Below the pieces are notes generated by a model. That model worked only from the letters and a program-made list of their open reading frames with translations. It made no database searches and was not told the DNA's origin. From Phycisphaerales bacterium (GTDB lineage: Bacteria; Planctomycetota; Phycisphaerae; Phycisphaerales; UBA1924), in NCBI GenBank assembly GCA_019747615.1, contig JAIEQQ010000517.1:1-5400 (forward strand): DNA of 5,400 nucleotides, written 5' to 3'. Each line of letters starts with the position of its first letter. Position 1 is the first letter of the stretch. Below are positions 1 to 5,400 of this stretch, piece after piece. The position numbers were made by a program, and so were the translations under genes.

Positions 1-786
1 CCCTCCGGCACGCAGACGGTCCTGCGCGTGCTGGACTTCGCCAAGTTCACGCCCACCCACGGCGCGATGATCACCGGCATCTGGGCGGCGCCCGAGATGT
101 TCCCGGCCATGCCGATCGATCGCCTCGGCGTCAACAGCGAGATCATCTTGAGCAAGCAGGGCGACTCTTGGGCCGGCGCGACCACCTCCTCGCCCACGCT
201 CGCCGGCGGCGCGGTTCGATTCTCAACTGAGTTCTCGCTGGCCAAGGGCTCGATCGTCTGGACCGACCGCGGCTTTAATGCTTCGAACACGCAAGTCTGG
301 GGCCTGCCCGCGGGCCAGGCGCTCACGTTCACCACCGCCCCCAGCACCGTCAAGGTCGAGCGGCGCGAGAGCGGCTTGGTGATCATGGACTTTGTGATTC
401 CGCCCGGGGACGCCCCGACCGCCGACGGCACCGAGATCGCCGTGCATGTCAACGGCTACCTCCAGTCCGACGGCCTGCAAGTCGACAACTCCAAGGCCCC
501 CGGACGCGAGCCCCTTCGCGTCACGCTCCCGGCGCAGCTCCCGTTCCTGGGCATCAACGAGGGCGTCACTGGCGTGCGCGTCGGCCAGTTCCGCCGTCTG
601 ATCGTGCCGGCGCACCTGGCCTTCGGCGAGCGCGGCCGCCCACGGTCCAACATTCCCGCCAACGCCACGCTGGTGTACGAGATCGAGGGGCTGTACGTCC
701 AGCCGCCGGCACCCAAGGCGCCCGCCGCCGAGGGCGCAGCGGCGCCCGCCGCGCCTGCGGCGACCACCCCTGCTCCGCAGAAGTAA
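1..786 (+). CDS. FKBP-type peptidyl-prolyl isomerase-like protein, 5' end outside window
   Basis: The frame is open from the first base to the TAA at 784-786, so the gene is cut by the window edge. A GTG at 28 is possible as a start but nothing favours it. Numbering from that GTG, residues about 113-224 (bases 364-699) form an FKBP domain. Landmarks are VHVNGYLQSDG, VDNS, GVRVGQFRRLIVPAHLAFGE and NIPANATLVYEIE, which match the family's VHYTG, FDSS, VG..RRL.IP..LAYG and IPPNATLVFEVE. FKBPs catalyse cis-trans isomerisation of prolyl bonds and often act as folding helpers. Against human FKBP12, Asp37 is kept (VDNS), but the pocket aromatics Tyr26, Phe36 and Trp59 appear as Val, Val and Ile, so activity may be weak. 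Residues 1-105, with the stretch GAMITGIWAAPEMFPAMP, match no family I recognise. Residues 225-252 are an Ala/Pro-rich, probably disordered tail. Any signal peptide would lie upstream, so the cellular location is unknown. The next gene starts 39 bases downstream on the same strand. Confidence 0.85.
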   Translation, partial: PSGTQTVLRVLDFAKFTPTHGAMITGIWAAPEMFPAMPIDRLGVNSEIILSKQGDSWAGATTSSPTLAGGAVRFSTEFSLAKGSIVWTDRGFNASNTQVWGLPAGQALTFTTAPSTVKVERRESGLVIMDFVIPPGDAPTADGTEIAVHVNGYLQSDGLQVDNSKAPGREPLRVTLPAQLPFLGINEGVTGVRVGQFRRLIVPAHLAFGERGRPRSNIPANATLVYEIEGLYVQPPAPKAPAAEGAAAPAAPAATTPAPQK

Positions 787-796
787 ACTAGCCCAG

Positions 797-822
797 TCGG
801 GCGTCGCCTAGCCTTCGCCCGA
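797..822 (+). other. Inverted repeat (hairpin) between the FKBP and J-domain genes
   Basis: TCGGGCG at 797-803 is perfectly complementary to CGCCCGA at 816-822, giving a 7-bp stem with a 12-base loop. It starts 10 bases after the FKBP stop and ends 3 bases before the ATG of the J-domain gene. No T-run follows, so a classical intrinsic terminator is not supported. It could be a weak terminator, an mRNA processing or stability element, or a structure that limits ribosome access to the next start. A chance inverted repeat in GC-rich DNA is also possible. Confidence 0.4.
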
Positions 823-825
823 ACC

Positions 826-1344
826 ATGCCCGCCCAGCGCACGCACTACGAAACCCTCGGCATTCCCGAGGACGCGCCCGCCGGAGCGATCAAACGCGCG
901 TTCCGAGCGTTGGCCCTGCGCCTGCACCCGGACGTGAACCAGCAAGCTGGCGCCGCGGCGCAGTTCGCCGGCTTGCAGCAGGCGTACAGCGTTCTCAACG
1001 ACCCGCAGAAACGCGCGCAGTACGACGCGGCGCTGGCGGCGCTCCGCGCCACGCCCGCCGATCGCCCGCCTGGTGAGATGCACTTCACCTGGTCCAACAT
1101 CGCCGATCGAGGCGGACGCGTCGCAGAGGCTGATGACGAACTCTTCGAGGAGTTGTATCAGGCTTTCTTCGAGACCCGCGCGAGCCCCAGGCCGACCGCG
1201 TCCGATGCAGACGCCGCAGCCGCAGGACATGGACCCAAGCCGACGCGCAACCCCGCCACGCGCAAATCCGCCGCCACCACAACCCCCGCAGAGCACCCCG
1301 CCTCCGCCAAGCGGGCCAAGCCCCCTCGCCGCGCCGAAGCCTGA
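826..1344 (+). CDS. Small J-domain (DnaJ-like) co-chaperone
   Basis: The product is 172 residues with a J-domain at about 7-70. HYETLGIPEDA opens it, helix II is AIKRAFRALALRLHPDVN with the HPD motif at 34-36, and helix III runs to NDPQKRAQYDAAL. J-domains bind DnaK/Hsp70 and stimulate its ATPase through HPD, so a cytoplasmic Hsp70 co-chaperone role is well supported. The Gly/Phe-rich linker, Cys-rich zinc domain and C-terminal substrate domain of true DnaJ are absent, so this is a class C type protein. Residues 104-118 (DELFEELYQAFFETR) form an acidic, aromatic helix, possibly a client or partner site. Residues 119-172 are Ala/Pro/Thr-rich and turn Lys/Arg-rich, so they are probably disordered. 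The ATG at 826 is chosen because the J-domain begins six residues later. I see no Shine-Dalgarno before it, and a hairpin ends 3 bases upstream. The gene lies between the FKBP-like and SUI1 genes on one strand. The client is unknown. Confidence 0.9.
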   Translation: MPAQRTHYETLGIPEDAPAGAIKRAFRALALRLHPDVNQQAGAAAQFAGLQQAYSVLNDPQKRAQYDAALAALRATPADRPPGEMHFTWSNIADRGGRVAEADDELFEELYQAFFETRASPRPTASDADAAAAGHGPKPTRNPATRKSAATTTPAEHPASAKRAKPPRRAEA

Positions 1345-1363
1345 ACCGCATGATTCGCAGCTT

Positions 1364-1424
1364 GATGTGGCCCTGTGCGATGTGGCCCTGTGCGATGTGG
1401 CCATGTGCGATGTGCAGTGTGGCC
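1364..1424 (+). repeat. 15-bp tandem repeat, three copies plus a degenerate partial copy
   Basis: The unit GATGTGGCCCTGTGC occurs at 1364-1378 and 1379-1393. A third copy at 1394-1408 has one change (C to A at 1403). A degenerate piece, GATGTG then CAGTGTGGCC, follows at 1409-1424. The array fills most of the 105-base gap between the J-domain and SUI1 genes and ends 15 bases before the GGAG of the latter. The unit length is a multiple of three and one + frame reads through it, but TGA codons at 1351 and 1363 stop the frame shared by the two flanking genes, so I treat it as non-coding. Replication slippage could have made it. A regulatory role as iterated binding sites is possible but unproven. 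Confidence 0.9.
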
Positions 1425-1438
1425 CCGTTGTTTCCCCC

Positions 1439-1442
1439 GGAG
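1439..1442 (+). promoter_or_regulatory. Shine-Dalgarno (GGAG) of the SUI1 gene
   Basis: GGAG lies 7 bases before the ATG at 1450, a normal spacing. It decides the start: an upstream GTG at 1375 lies inside the tandem repeat and would add repeat-derived residues (MRCGPVRCGHVRC), and a second ATG at 1459 is worse spaced. Confidence 0.55.
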
Positions 1443-1449
1443 ACTCCCG

Positions 1450-1815
1450 ATGGCCGGAATGTTTGATGGCACCCCGCTCGAACGCCCCGTCACTTGCGAG
1501 CGCTGCTCAAAGACGGTTGCCTCGTGCGCGTGCCCGCGCGATCGGCTCAGCGGCGAAGTGCTTCGCCCGGAAGATCAGCAGCTCCGCATCCGCCGCGAGC
1601 AACGGCGCGGCAAGTTCGTCACCGTCATCGCCGGCTTCACGCCACGATCCGACCGGACCGACGACCTCGCCGCGATCCTCAAGCAACTCAAATCCAAACT
1701 CGCCACCGGCGGCACGCTCGACGGCGCCACCATCGAACTCCAAGGCGACCATCGCGACCGCCTCGTCGATCACTTCAAAGCCCTCGGCTACCCGGCGAAG
1801 GCGGCGGGGGGGTGA
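1450..1815 (+). CDS. yciH: YciH/SUI1 family (eIF1-like) translation factor
   Basis: The product is 121 residues. Residues 55-121 are a SUI1 domain: KFVTVIAGF at 55-63, the basic helix ILKQLKSKLATGGT at 76-89, IELQGDHRD at 95-103, and the terminal AGG. All match bacterial YciH and eukaryotic or archaeal eIF1. These proteins bind the small ribosomal subunit near the P site. eIF1 controls start-codon fidelity, while the bacterial role is less settled, with effects on initiation fidelity reported for E. coli YciH. The size is close to E. coli YciH (about 108 residues). The N-terminal region holds four cysteines, C16-x2-C19-x6-C26-x-C28, which could form a small zinc-binding knuckle absent from E. 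coli YciH; zinc binding is my inference. The ATG is supported by GGAG at 1439-1442. The gene is last in the + strand run and converges with uvrA, with 141 bases between the two stop codons. Confidence 0.92.
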   Translation: MAGMFDGTPLERPVTCERCSKTVASCACPRDRLSGEVLRPEDQQLRIRREQRRGKFVTVIAGFTPRSDRTDDLAAILKQLKSKLATGGTLDGATIELQGDHRDRLVDHFKALGYPAKAAGG

Positions 1816-1819
1816 GGCC

Positions 1820-1849
1820 AAAGCTCAAATGCTCAAAGCTCAAAGCAGC
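1820..1849 (+). repeat. Left array of AAAGCTC heptamers
   Basis: GCTCAAA occurs at 1823-1829, 1831-1837 and 1838-1844, with one extra T at 1830, and is followed by GCAGC at 1845-1849. The array begins 5 bases after the SUI1 stop. It is richer in A/T than the surrounding DNA. The same unit reappears in the opposite orientation at 1911-1950. Confidence 0.85.
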
Positions 1850-1931
1850 GAATGAAGGCCGGATCGCCGGCGACCGGCTGCGCCTGTGACGCGCACGAGG
1901 CTTGGTTCAATTTGAGCTTTGAGCTTTGAGC
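1831..1931. terminator. 16-bp inverted repeat with internal hairpins, possible bidirectional terminator
   Basis: GCTCAAAGCTCAAAGC at 1831-1846 is the exact reverse complement of 1916-1931, giving a 16-bp stem across 69 bases. Beyond the bulged T1830, CAAA at 1826-1829 can add four pairs with TTTG at 1932-1935. Inside are two GC hairpins. One pairs 1858-1862 with 1874-1878 and 1864-1866 with 1871-1873, with A1863 bulged. The other pairs TGCGC at 1879-1883 with GCGCA at 1891-1895. The position between two converging stop codons suits termination of both transcripts. No proper U-tract follows on either strand and the long stem is A/T-rich, so termination is an inference from position and symmetry. 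Confidence 0.4.
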
Positions 1932-1950
1932 TTTGCTGCTTTGCTGCTTT
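1911..1950 (+). repeat. Right array: three GAGCTTT units then two GCTGCTTT units
   Basis: GAGCTTT occurs three times in tandem at 1914-1934, preceded by TTT at 1911-1913. GCTGCTTT follows twice at 1935-1942 and 1943-1950. Read on the - strand this is AAAGCAGC twice, then AAAGCTC three times. It mirrors the left array, which also places GCAGC next to the heptamers. It ends 6 bases from the uvrA stop codon. Confidence 0.88.
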
Positions 1951-1956
1951 CAAGTC

Positions 1957-4900
1957 TCAAAGCCCCTTCCCCAAGAGCGGCTTCAAGTACCTCCCCGTGA
2001 ACGACGCCGGCACGCGGGTGATCTGCTCCGGCGTGCCGCTGGCGACGACGGTGCCGCCGTTGCTGCCGCCTTCGGGGCCCATGTCGATGATCCAGTCGGC
2101 GCACTTGATGACGTCGAGATTGTGCTCGATGACCACCAGCGTGTTGCCGGCGTCGGCGAGGCGATTCAGCACGCCCACGAGCTTGCTGATGTCTTCAAAG
2201 TGCAGGCCCGTCGTCGGCTCGTCGAGGATGTAGAGCGTGTGGGCACTGACGCTGTTGCGTTTGGCCAGCAGCACCGCCCGCCGGCGCGTGGTTTCTTCGT
2301 CGGCGTCGTCATCGCGGAAGCGTGAATCGCCCTCGACGCCGGCCTGAGACTCGCCGCGGACGCGCTGGCCTTCGGTGGTGAGCGCATCGAGCGACACGCC
2401 GGCGGCCAGCTCGCTGGCGAGCTTGACGCGCTGGGCCTCGCCACCAGAGAGCTGGGTGCTGGGTTGTCCGAGCGTGATGTAATCAAGGCCGACATTGCGC
2501 AGGCACATGACGTGGCGCAGGATCTTGGGGTGATTCTCGAAGAAGCTCACCGACTCCTCGATCGTCATCGCCAGCACATCGGCGATGGACTTGCCCCGGA
2601 AGTGAACGCTGAGCGTCTCGCGGTTGTAGCGTTGGCCGTTGCAGACCTCGCAGTTGACGTAGACATCGGGCAGGAAGTGCATCTCGATGCGCTTCAGCCC
2701 CTGGCCCTCGCAGGCCTCGCAGCGCCCGCCGCCGTTCTTGGCCGAGACGTTGAAGGAGAATCGCCCGGGCTTGTAGCCGCGGATCTTGGATTCCTTGGTC
2801 TCGGTGAACACCTTTCGGATGTCATCGAACACGCCGGTGTACGTCGCGGGGTTCGAGCGCGGCGTCCTTCCAATCGGCGATTGATCCACATCGATGATGC
2901 GATCGATGTGCTTCAGCCCCAGCACCTTGTCGTGGAGCCCGACCTGCGCGCGCTGCCCAAAGTGCTTGAACGCCGCTTGCAGCAGAATGTCGTTCACCAG
3001 CGTGCTCTTGCCGCTGCCGCTGACGCCGGTGACGCAGACCAGCCCGCCGATGGGGAAGCTGACGTCGATGCCCTTGAGGTTGTTGTGGCGCGCGTTCTTG
3101 ATCACCAGCGCCTTCTTCTCGTCGAGGTCGCGTCGCTTCGACGGCACCTCGATCGATCGCGTGCCGGACAGATACTGCCCCGTCAGCGACCCCGATGCTT
3201 CGATATCCGCGACGGTGCCTTGAGCGACGATCCGCCCGCCGTGGACGCCCGGGCCGGGCCCGACGTCGAGGATCCAGTCCGAAGCGCGGATCATGTCCTC
3301 GTCGTGCTCGACGACGATGACGGTGTTGCCGATGTCGCAGAGGTGGCGCAGCGTGCGGATGAGGCGGTCGTTGTCGCGCTGGTGGAGGCCGATGGTCGGC
3401 TCATCGAGCACATAGCACGCGCCGACGAGGCCGGAGCCCACCTGCGTCGCCAGGCGGATGCGCTGAGCCTCGCCGCCCGAGAGCGTCGCGGTGCGCCGCG
3501 AGAGCGAGAGATACTCAAGCCCCACGCCGCCCAGGAATCCGAGGCGGCCCTTGATCTCCTTGAGAATCGGCTCGGCGATCGTCGCCTGTTCCTTTGACAG
3601 CCTGAGCCCGGAGATGTACCGCACCGCATCGGCGATGTTGAGCCGCGAGACTTCCGCGATGTTGAGCGTGTCGGTCATCACCGGAGCGGCACTGCCAGCG
3701 ATCTCGCCCGCGCCAGCCGCGACGGCTTTCGTCGCGGCTTTCGACCTGCCCTTGGTCGCCTTCGCGCTCTTGCCCTCGACGATGGCCGCGCGCCCGCCGA
3801 TCACCGAGCCCGACGCGACGCTCGCGCCGTCCACCGTCTCTTCGCTCTGCAGCAGCACGTGCAGCGCCTGGATCCGCAGCCGATCCCCATGACACGCGGC
3901 ACACGACTTCTGCGACATGAACTGCGACAGCCACTCCTTCACCGTCGGATTCTCTGTGCTGAGCATCCACTCGGTCAGTTCCGGCACAACGCCCTTGAGC
4001 TTCAGGCCCCAGCGGGCCGCCTGCTCCTTGGTGGTGCCCATCAGCACCATCTGCTTGAACTCCGGCGTCAGTTCCTTGTACGGCGCGTCGTAACTCACCC
4101 CCGTCGCGCGGCAGAACTTCCTCAAGCTCTTGGTAAACCACGCGCGCACCGCGTGGTTCTTGTTGTACGCCGCGATCGCGCCCTGACGGAAGCTCAGGTC
4201 TTCATTCGGCACGCACAGCCCGGGATCAAGCTCCATGAGCGTTCCAAGCCCGCTGCACGCCGGGCACGCGCCGCTGGGTGAGTTGAACGAGAAGAGCCGA
4301 TGGCTCAGTTCCTCCAGCGAACTCTCGGGATGATCCGTACACGCGTGCTTCGTCGAGTACACGCGGTCGTAGTACGTGCCAGCCCCGCCCGTCGCGCTGC
4401 CGCCGCTCGCCGACGCGCCATCAGGCGGCCCGGCGTGCGTGTGCGACGAGCCAGAGGCCGCGGCGTTCTCCACTGCGACGACGACGACGCCATCGGTCAG
4501 CTTCAGCGCGCTCTCGATGCTCTCGACCAATCGCTGGCGGTTCGAGCCGTCGTCGTCCTTCGGTGTTTCCAAGGGGATCGCCAGGCGGTCGATCACCGCT
4601 TCGATCGTGTGCTTCTCGTAGCGTCCGAGCTTCAGCGGGTTCTCGCTTTCGTCCTTGAGAACCTCGCGGATCTCCTTGACGTCGCCATTGACGCGCACGC
4701 GTCCCCAGCCCTGCTTCTGCAAGTCCAGCAGCACGTCGCGATGAAAGCCCTTTTGGGCTCGCACCACCGGCGCGAGCACCAGGATGCGCCGCCCCGCCGC
4801 GACGGTGAGGACGCTGTCAACGATCTGCGTGCTCTGGGTCGCGCTGATCGGCAGGCCGCAGCGAGCCAGCACGCCGCCGTCCTTATCCACCTTCGTCGGA

Positions 4901-5400
4901 TGCCAGCAGACCGGGCGCCCGCAGCGCGCAAACAGCAAGCGCAAATAGTCGTAGATCTCGGTGCTCGTCGCGACGGTCGATCGCGGGTTACTGCCGCTGG
5001 ATCGCTGCTCGATCGCGATCGTCGGCGGCAGACCCTGGATGTCATCGACGTCCGGTTTCTTGAGCTGATCAAGGAACTGGCGTGCGTACGCCGACAGCGA
5101 CTCCATGTATTTCCGCTGACCCTCGGCGAAGATGGTGTCAAATGCCAGCGAAGACTTGCCGCTGCCCGAGAGCCCCGTCATCACCACCAGCTTGTCGCGC
5201 GGGATGTCCGCGTCGATGCCCTTGAGGTTGTGCTCTCGCGCGCCTCGCACGCGGATGCACCGCGCCGGATCGGGCGCGACGCCACGCGTGACGCCCGCGA
5301 CAGCGTCGCTCGCCGCACGCGATCGTTTCTCGACTCCGTCATCGCCCGCCCCGCCCTTGGTCAGGCGCTGCGACGTGATAGGCTCGGAAACTGGGGCAAC
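1957..5400 (-). CDS. uvrA: Excinuclease ABC subunit A (UvrA), with insertions; 5' end probably beyond window
   Basis: UvrA is the cytoplasmic dimeric ATPase that finds bulky DNA damage and loads UvrB in nucleotide excision repair. Numbering from a GTG at 5250 gives 1097 residues, against about 940 in E. coli. The motifs of both ABC modules are intact: Walker [10 protein letters not shown] (26-34) and GVSGSGKST (742-750), signatures LSGGEAQ (590-596 and 934-940), Walker B YVLDEPT (613-619) and YILDEPT (1007-1013), and switch EHD (648-650) and EHN (1042-1044). The zinc module near signature II is complete (C844, C847, C867, C870); the first reads C304-x2-H307 with C329 and C332. CAAC lies at 450-453. 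Three inserts are absent from E. coli UvrA: about 262-292, 468-526 and 950-1002. The GTG is probably not the start. The codons before it read CIRV, continuing the family's [11 protein letters not shown] strand, and the frame stays open to the window edge with no ATG, GTG or TTG, giving at least 50 extra residues. The stop is TGA at 1957-1959. No frameshift is seen. Confidence 0.97.
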   Translation of the reverse strand, partial: VAPVSEPITSQRLTKGGAGDDGVEKRSRAASDAVAGVTRGVAPDPARCIRVRGAREHNLKGIDADIPRDKLVVMTGLSGSGKSSLAFDTIFAEGQRKYMESLSAYARQFLDQLKKPDVDDIQGLPPTIAIEQRSSGSNPRSTVATSTEIYDYLRLLFARCGRPVCWHPTKVDKDGGVLARCGLPISATQSTQIVDSVLTVAAGRRILVLAPVVRAQKGFHRDVLLDLQKQGWGRVRVNGDVKEIREVLKDESENPLKLGRYEKHTIEAVIDRLAIPLETPKDDDGSNRQRLVESIESALKLTDGVVVVAVENAAASGSSHTHAGPPDGASASGGSATGGAGTYYDRVYSTKHACTDHPESSLEELSHRLFSFNSPSGACPACSGLGTLMELDPGLCVPNEDLSFRQGAIAAYNKNHAVRAWFTKSLRKFCRATGVSYDAPYKELTPEFKQMVLMGTTKEQAARWGLKLKGVVPELTEWMLSTENPTVKEWLSQFMSQKSCAACHGDRLRIQALHVLLQSEETVDGASVASGSVIGGRAAIVEGKSAKATKGRSKAATKAVAAGAGEIAGSAAPVMTDTLNIAEVSRLNIADAVRYISGLRLSKEQATIAEPILKEIKGRLGFLGGVGLEYLSLSRRTATLSGGEAQRIRLATQVGSGLVGACYVLDEPTIGLHQRDNDRLIRTLRHLCDIGNTVIVVEHDEDMIRASDWILDVGPGPGVHGGRIVAQGTVADIEASGSLTGQYLSGTRSIEVPSKRRDLDEKKALVIKNARHNNLKGIDVSFPIGGLVCVTGVSGSGKSTLVNDILLQAAFKHFGQRAQVGLHDKVLGLKHIDRIIDVDQSPIGRTPRSNPATYTGVFDDIRKVFTETKESKIRGYKPGRFSFNVSAKNGGGRCEACEGQGLKRIEMHFLPDVYVNCEVCNGQRYNRETLSVHFRGKSIADVLAMTIEESVSFFENHPKILRHVMCLRNVGLDYITLGQPSTQLSGGEAQRVKLASELAAGVSLDALTTEGQRVRGESQAGVEGDSRFRDDDADEETTRRRAVLLAKRNSVSAHTLYILDEPTTGLHFEDISKLVGVLNRLADAGNTLVVIEHNLDVIKCADWIIDMGPEGGSNGGTVVASGTPEQITRVPASFTGRYLKPLLGKGL

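Noticed and set aside
808..1404. A 198-codon - strand frame with HRATSHRATS at its start
   Set aside because: The repeated residues come from reading the 15-bp tandem repeat, and the rest is the antisense shadow of the J-domain gene.
1364..1424. CRISPR-like array
   Set aside because: The 15-bp units are directly adjacent with no spacers, and no cas gene is present.
1375..1449. GTG at 1375 as an upstream start for the SUI1 protein
   Set aside because: It would encode repeat-derived Cys/Arg/Val residues not seen in the family, lacks a ribosome-binding site, and the ATG at 1450 has a well-spaced GGAG.
1073..1855. A 260-codon + frame running from the J-domain gene through the repeat and across the SUI1 gene
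   Set aside because: It overlaps two confidently assigned genes in another frame and its product is Pro/Ser/Arg low-complexity, with no recognisable domain.
2464..3597. A 377-codon open frame on the + strand opposite uvrA
   Set aside because: It lies wholly antisense to the conserved ABC motifs of uvrA, its product matches no family I know and is Asp/Val/Arg/Ala-rich as expected from reading GC-rich codons backwards.
5374..5400. A sigma-70-like promoter for uvrA (TTGCCC and TATCAC on the - strand)
   Set aside because: The two boxes are only 13 bases apart and the match is weak; the frame is also open through this region.

Overview
The window is GC-rich and gene-dense. It comes from a bacterial chromosome and carries four protein-coding genes. 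Three lie on the + strand: the 3' part of an FKBP-type peptidyl-prolyl isomerase-like gene, a small J-domain co-chaperone and a YciH/SUI1 (eIF1-like) translation factor. They converge on a very large uvrA on the - strand, whose 5' end is not reached inside the window. A Planctomycetes-like source, perhaps Phycisphaerae, is my best guess. It rests on high GC, a weak or absent Shine-Dalgarno at one start, a SUI1 protein with a Cys-rich N-terminus, and low-complexity insertions in a housekeeping enzyme. This is inference only; no marker gene is present to prove it.

Layout. Bases 1-786: C-terminal 261 codons of a protein with an unrecognised N-terminal region, an FKBP fold and an Ala/Pro-rich tail. 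Bases 787-825: a short spacer with a 7-bp hairpin. Bases 826-1344: J-domain protein with the HPD motif and a basic, disordered tail. Bases 1345-1449: spacer with a 15-bp tandem repeat of three copies plus a partial copy, then a GGAG ribosome-binding site. Bases 1450-1815: YciH/SUI1. Bases 1816-1956: convergent intergenic region with mirrored 7-bp and 8-bp repeat arrays that form a 16-bp inverted repeat enclosing two GC hairpins. Bases 1957-5400 (-): uvrA, the damage-recognition ATPase of nucleotide excision repair.

The three + strand genes share a loose protein synthesis and folding theme (prolyl isomerase, Hsp70 co-chaperone, initiation-factor homologue) and may be cotranscribed, but nothing here shows that they act together. 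UvrA is functionally separate. The points most worth a second look are the decorated UvrA (three low-complexity inserts, a Cys-to-His change in its first zinc module, an N-terminal extension) and the two repeat structures in the intergenic regions. I see no RNA genes, CRISPR array, insertion sequence, phage gene or defence system, and no convincing new multi-gene system.
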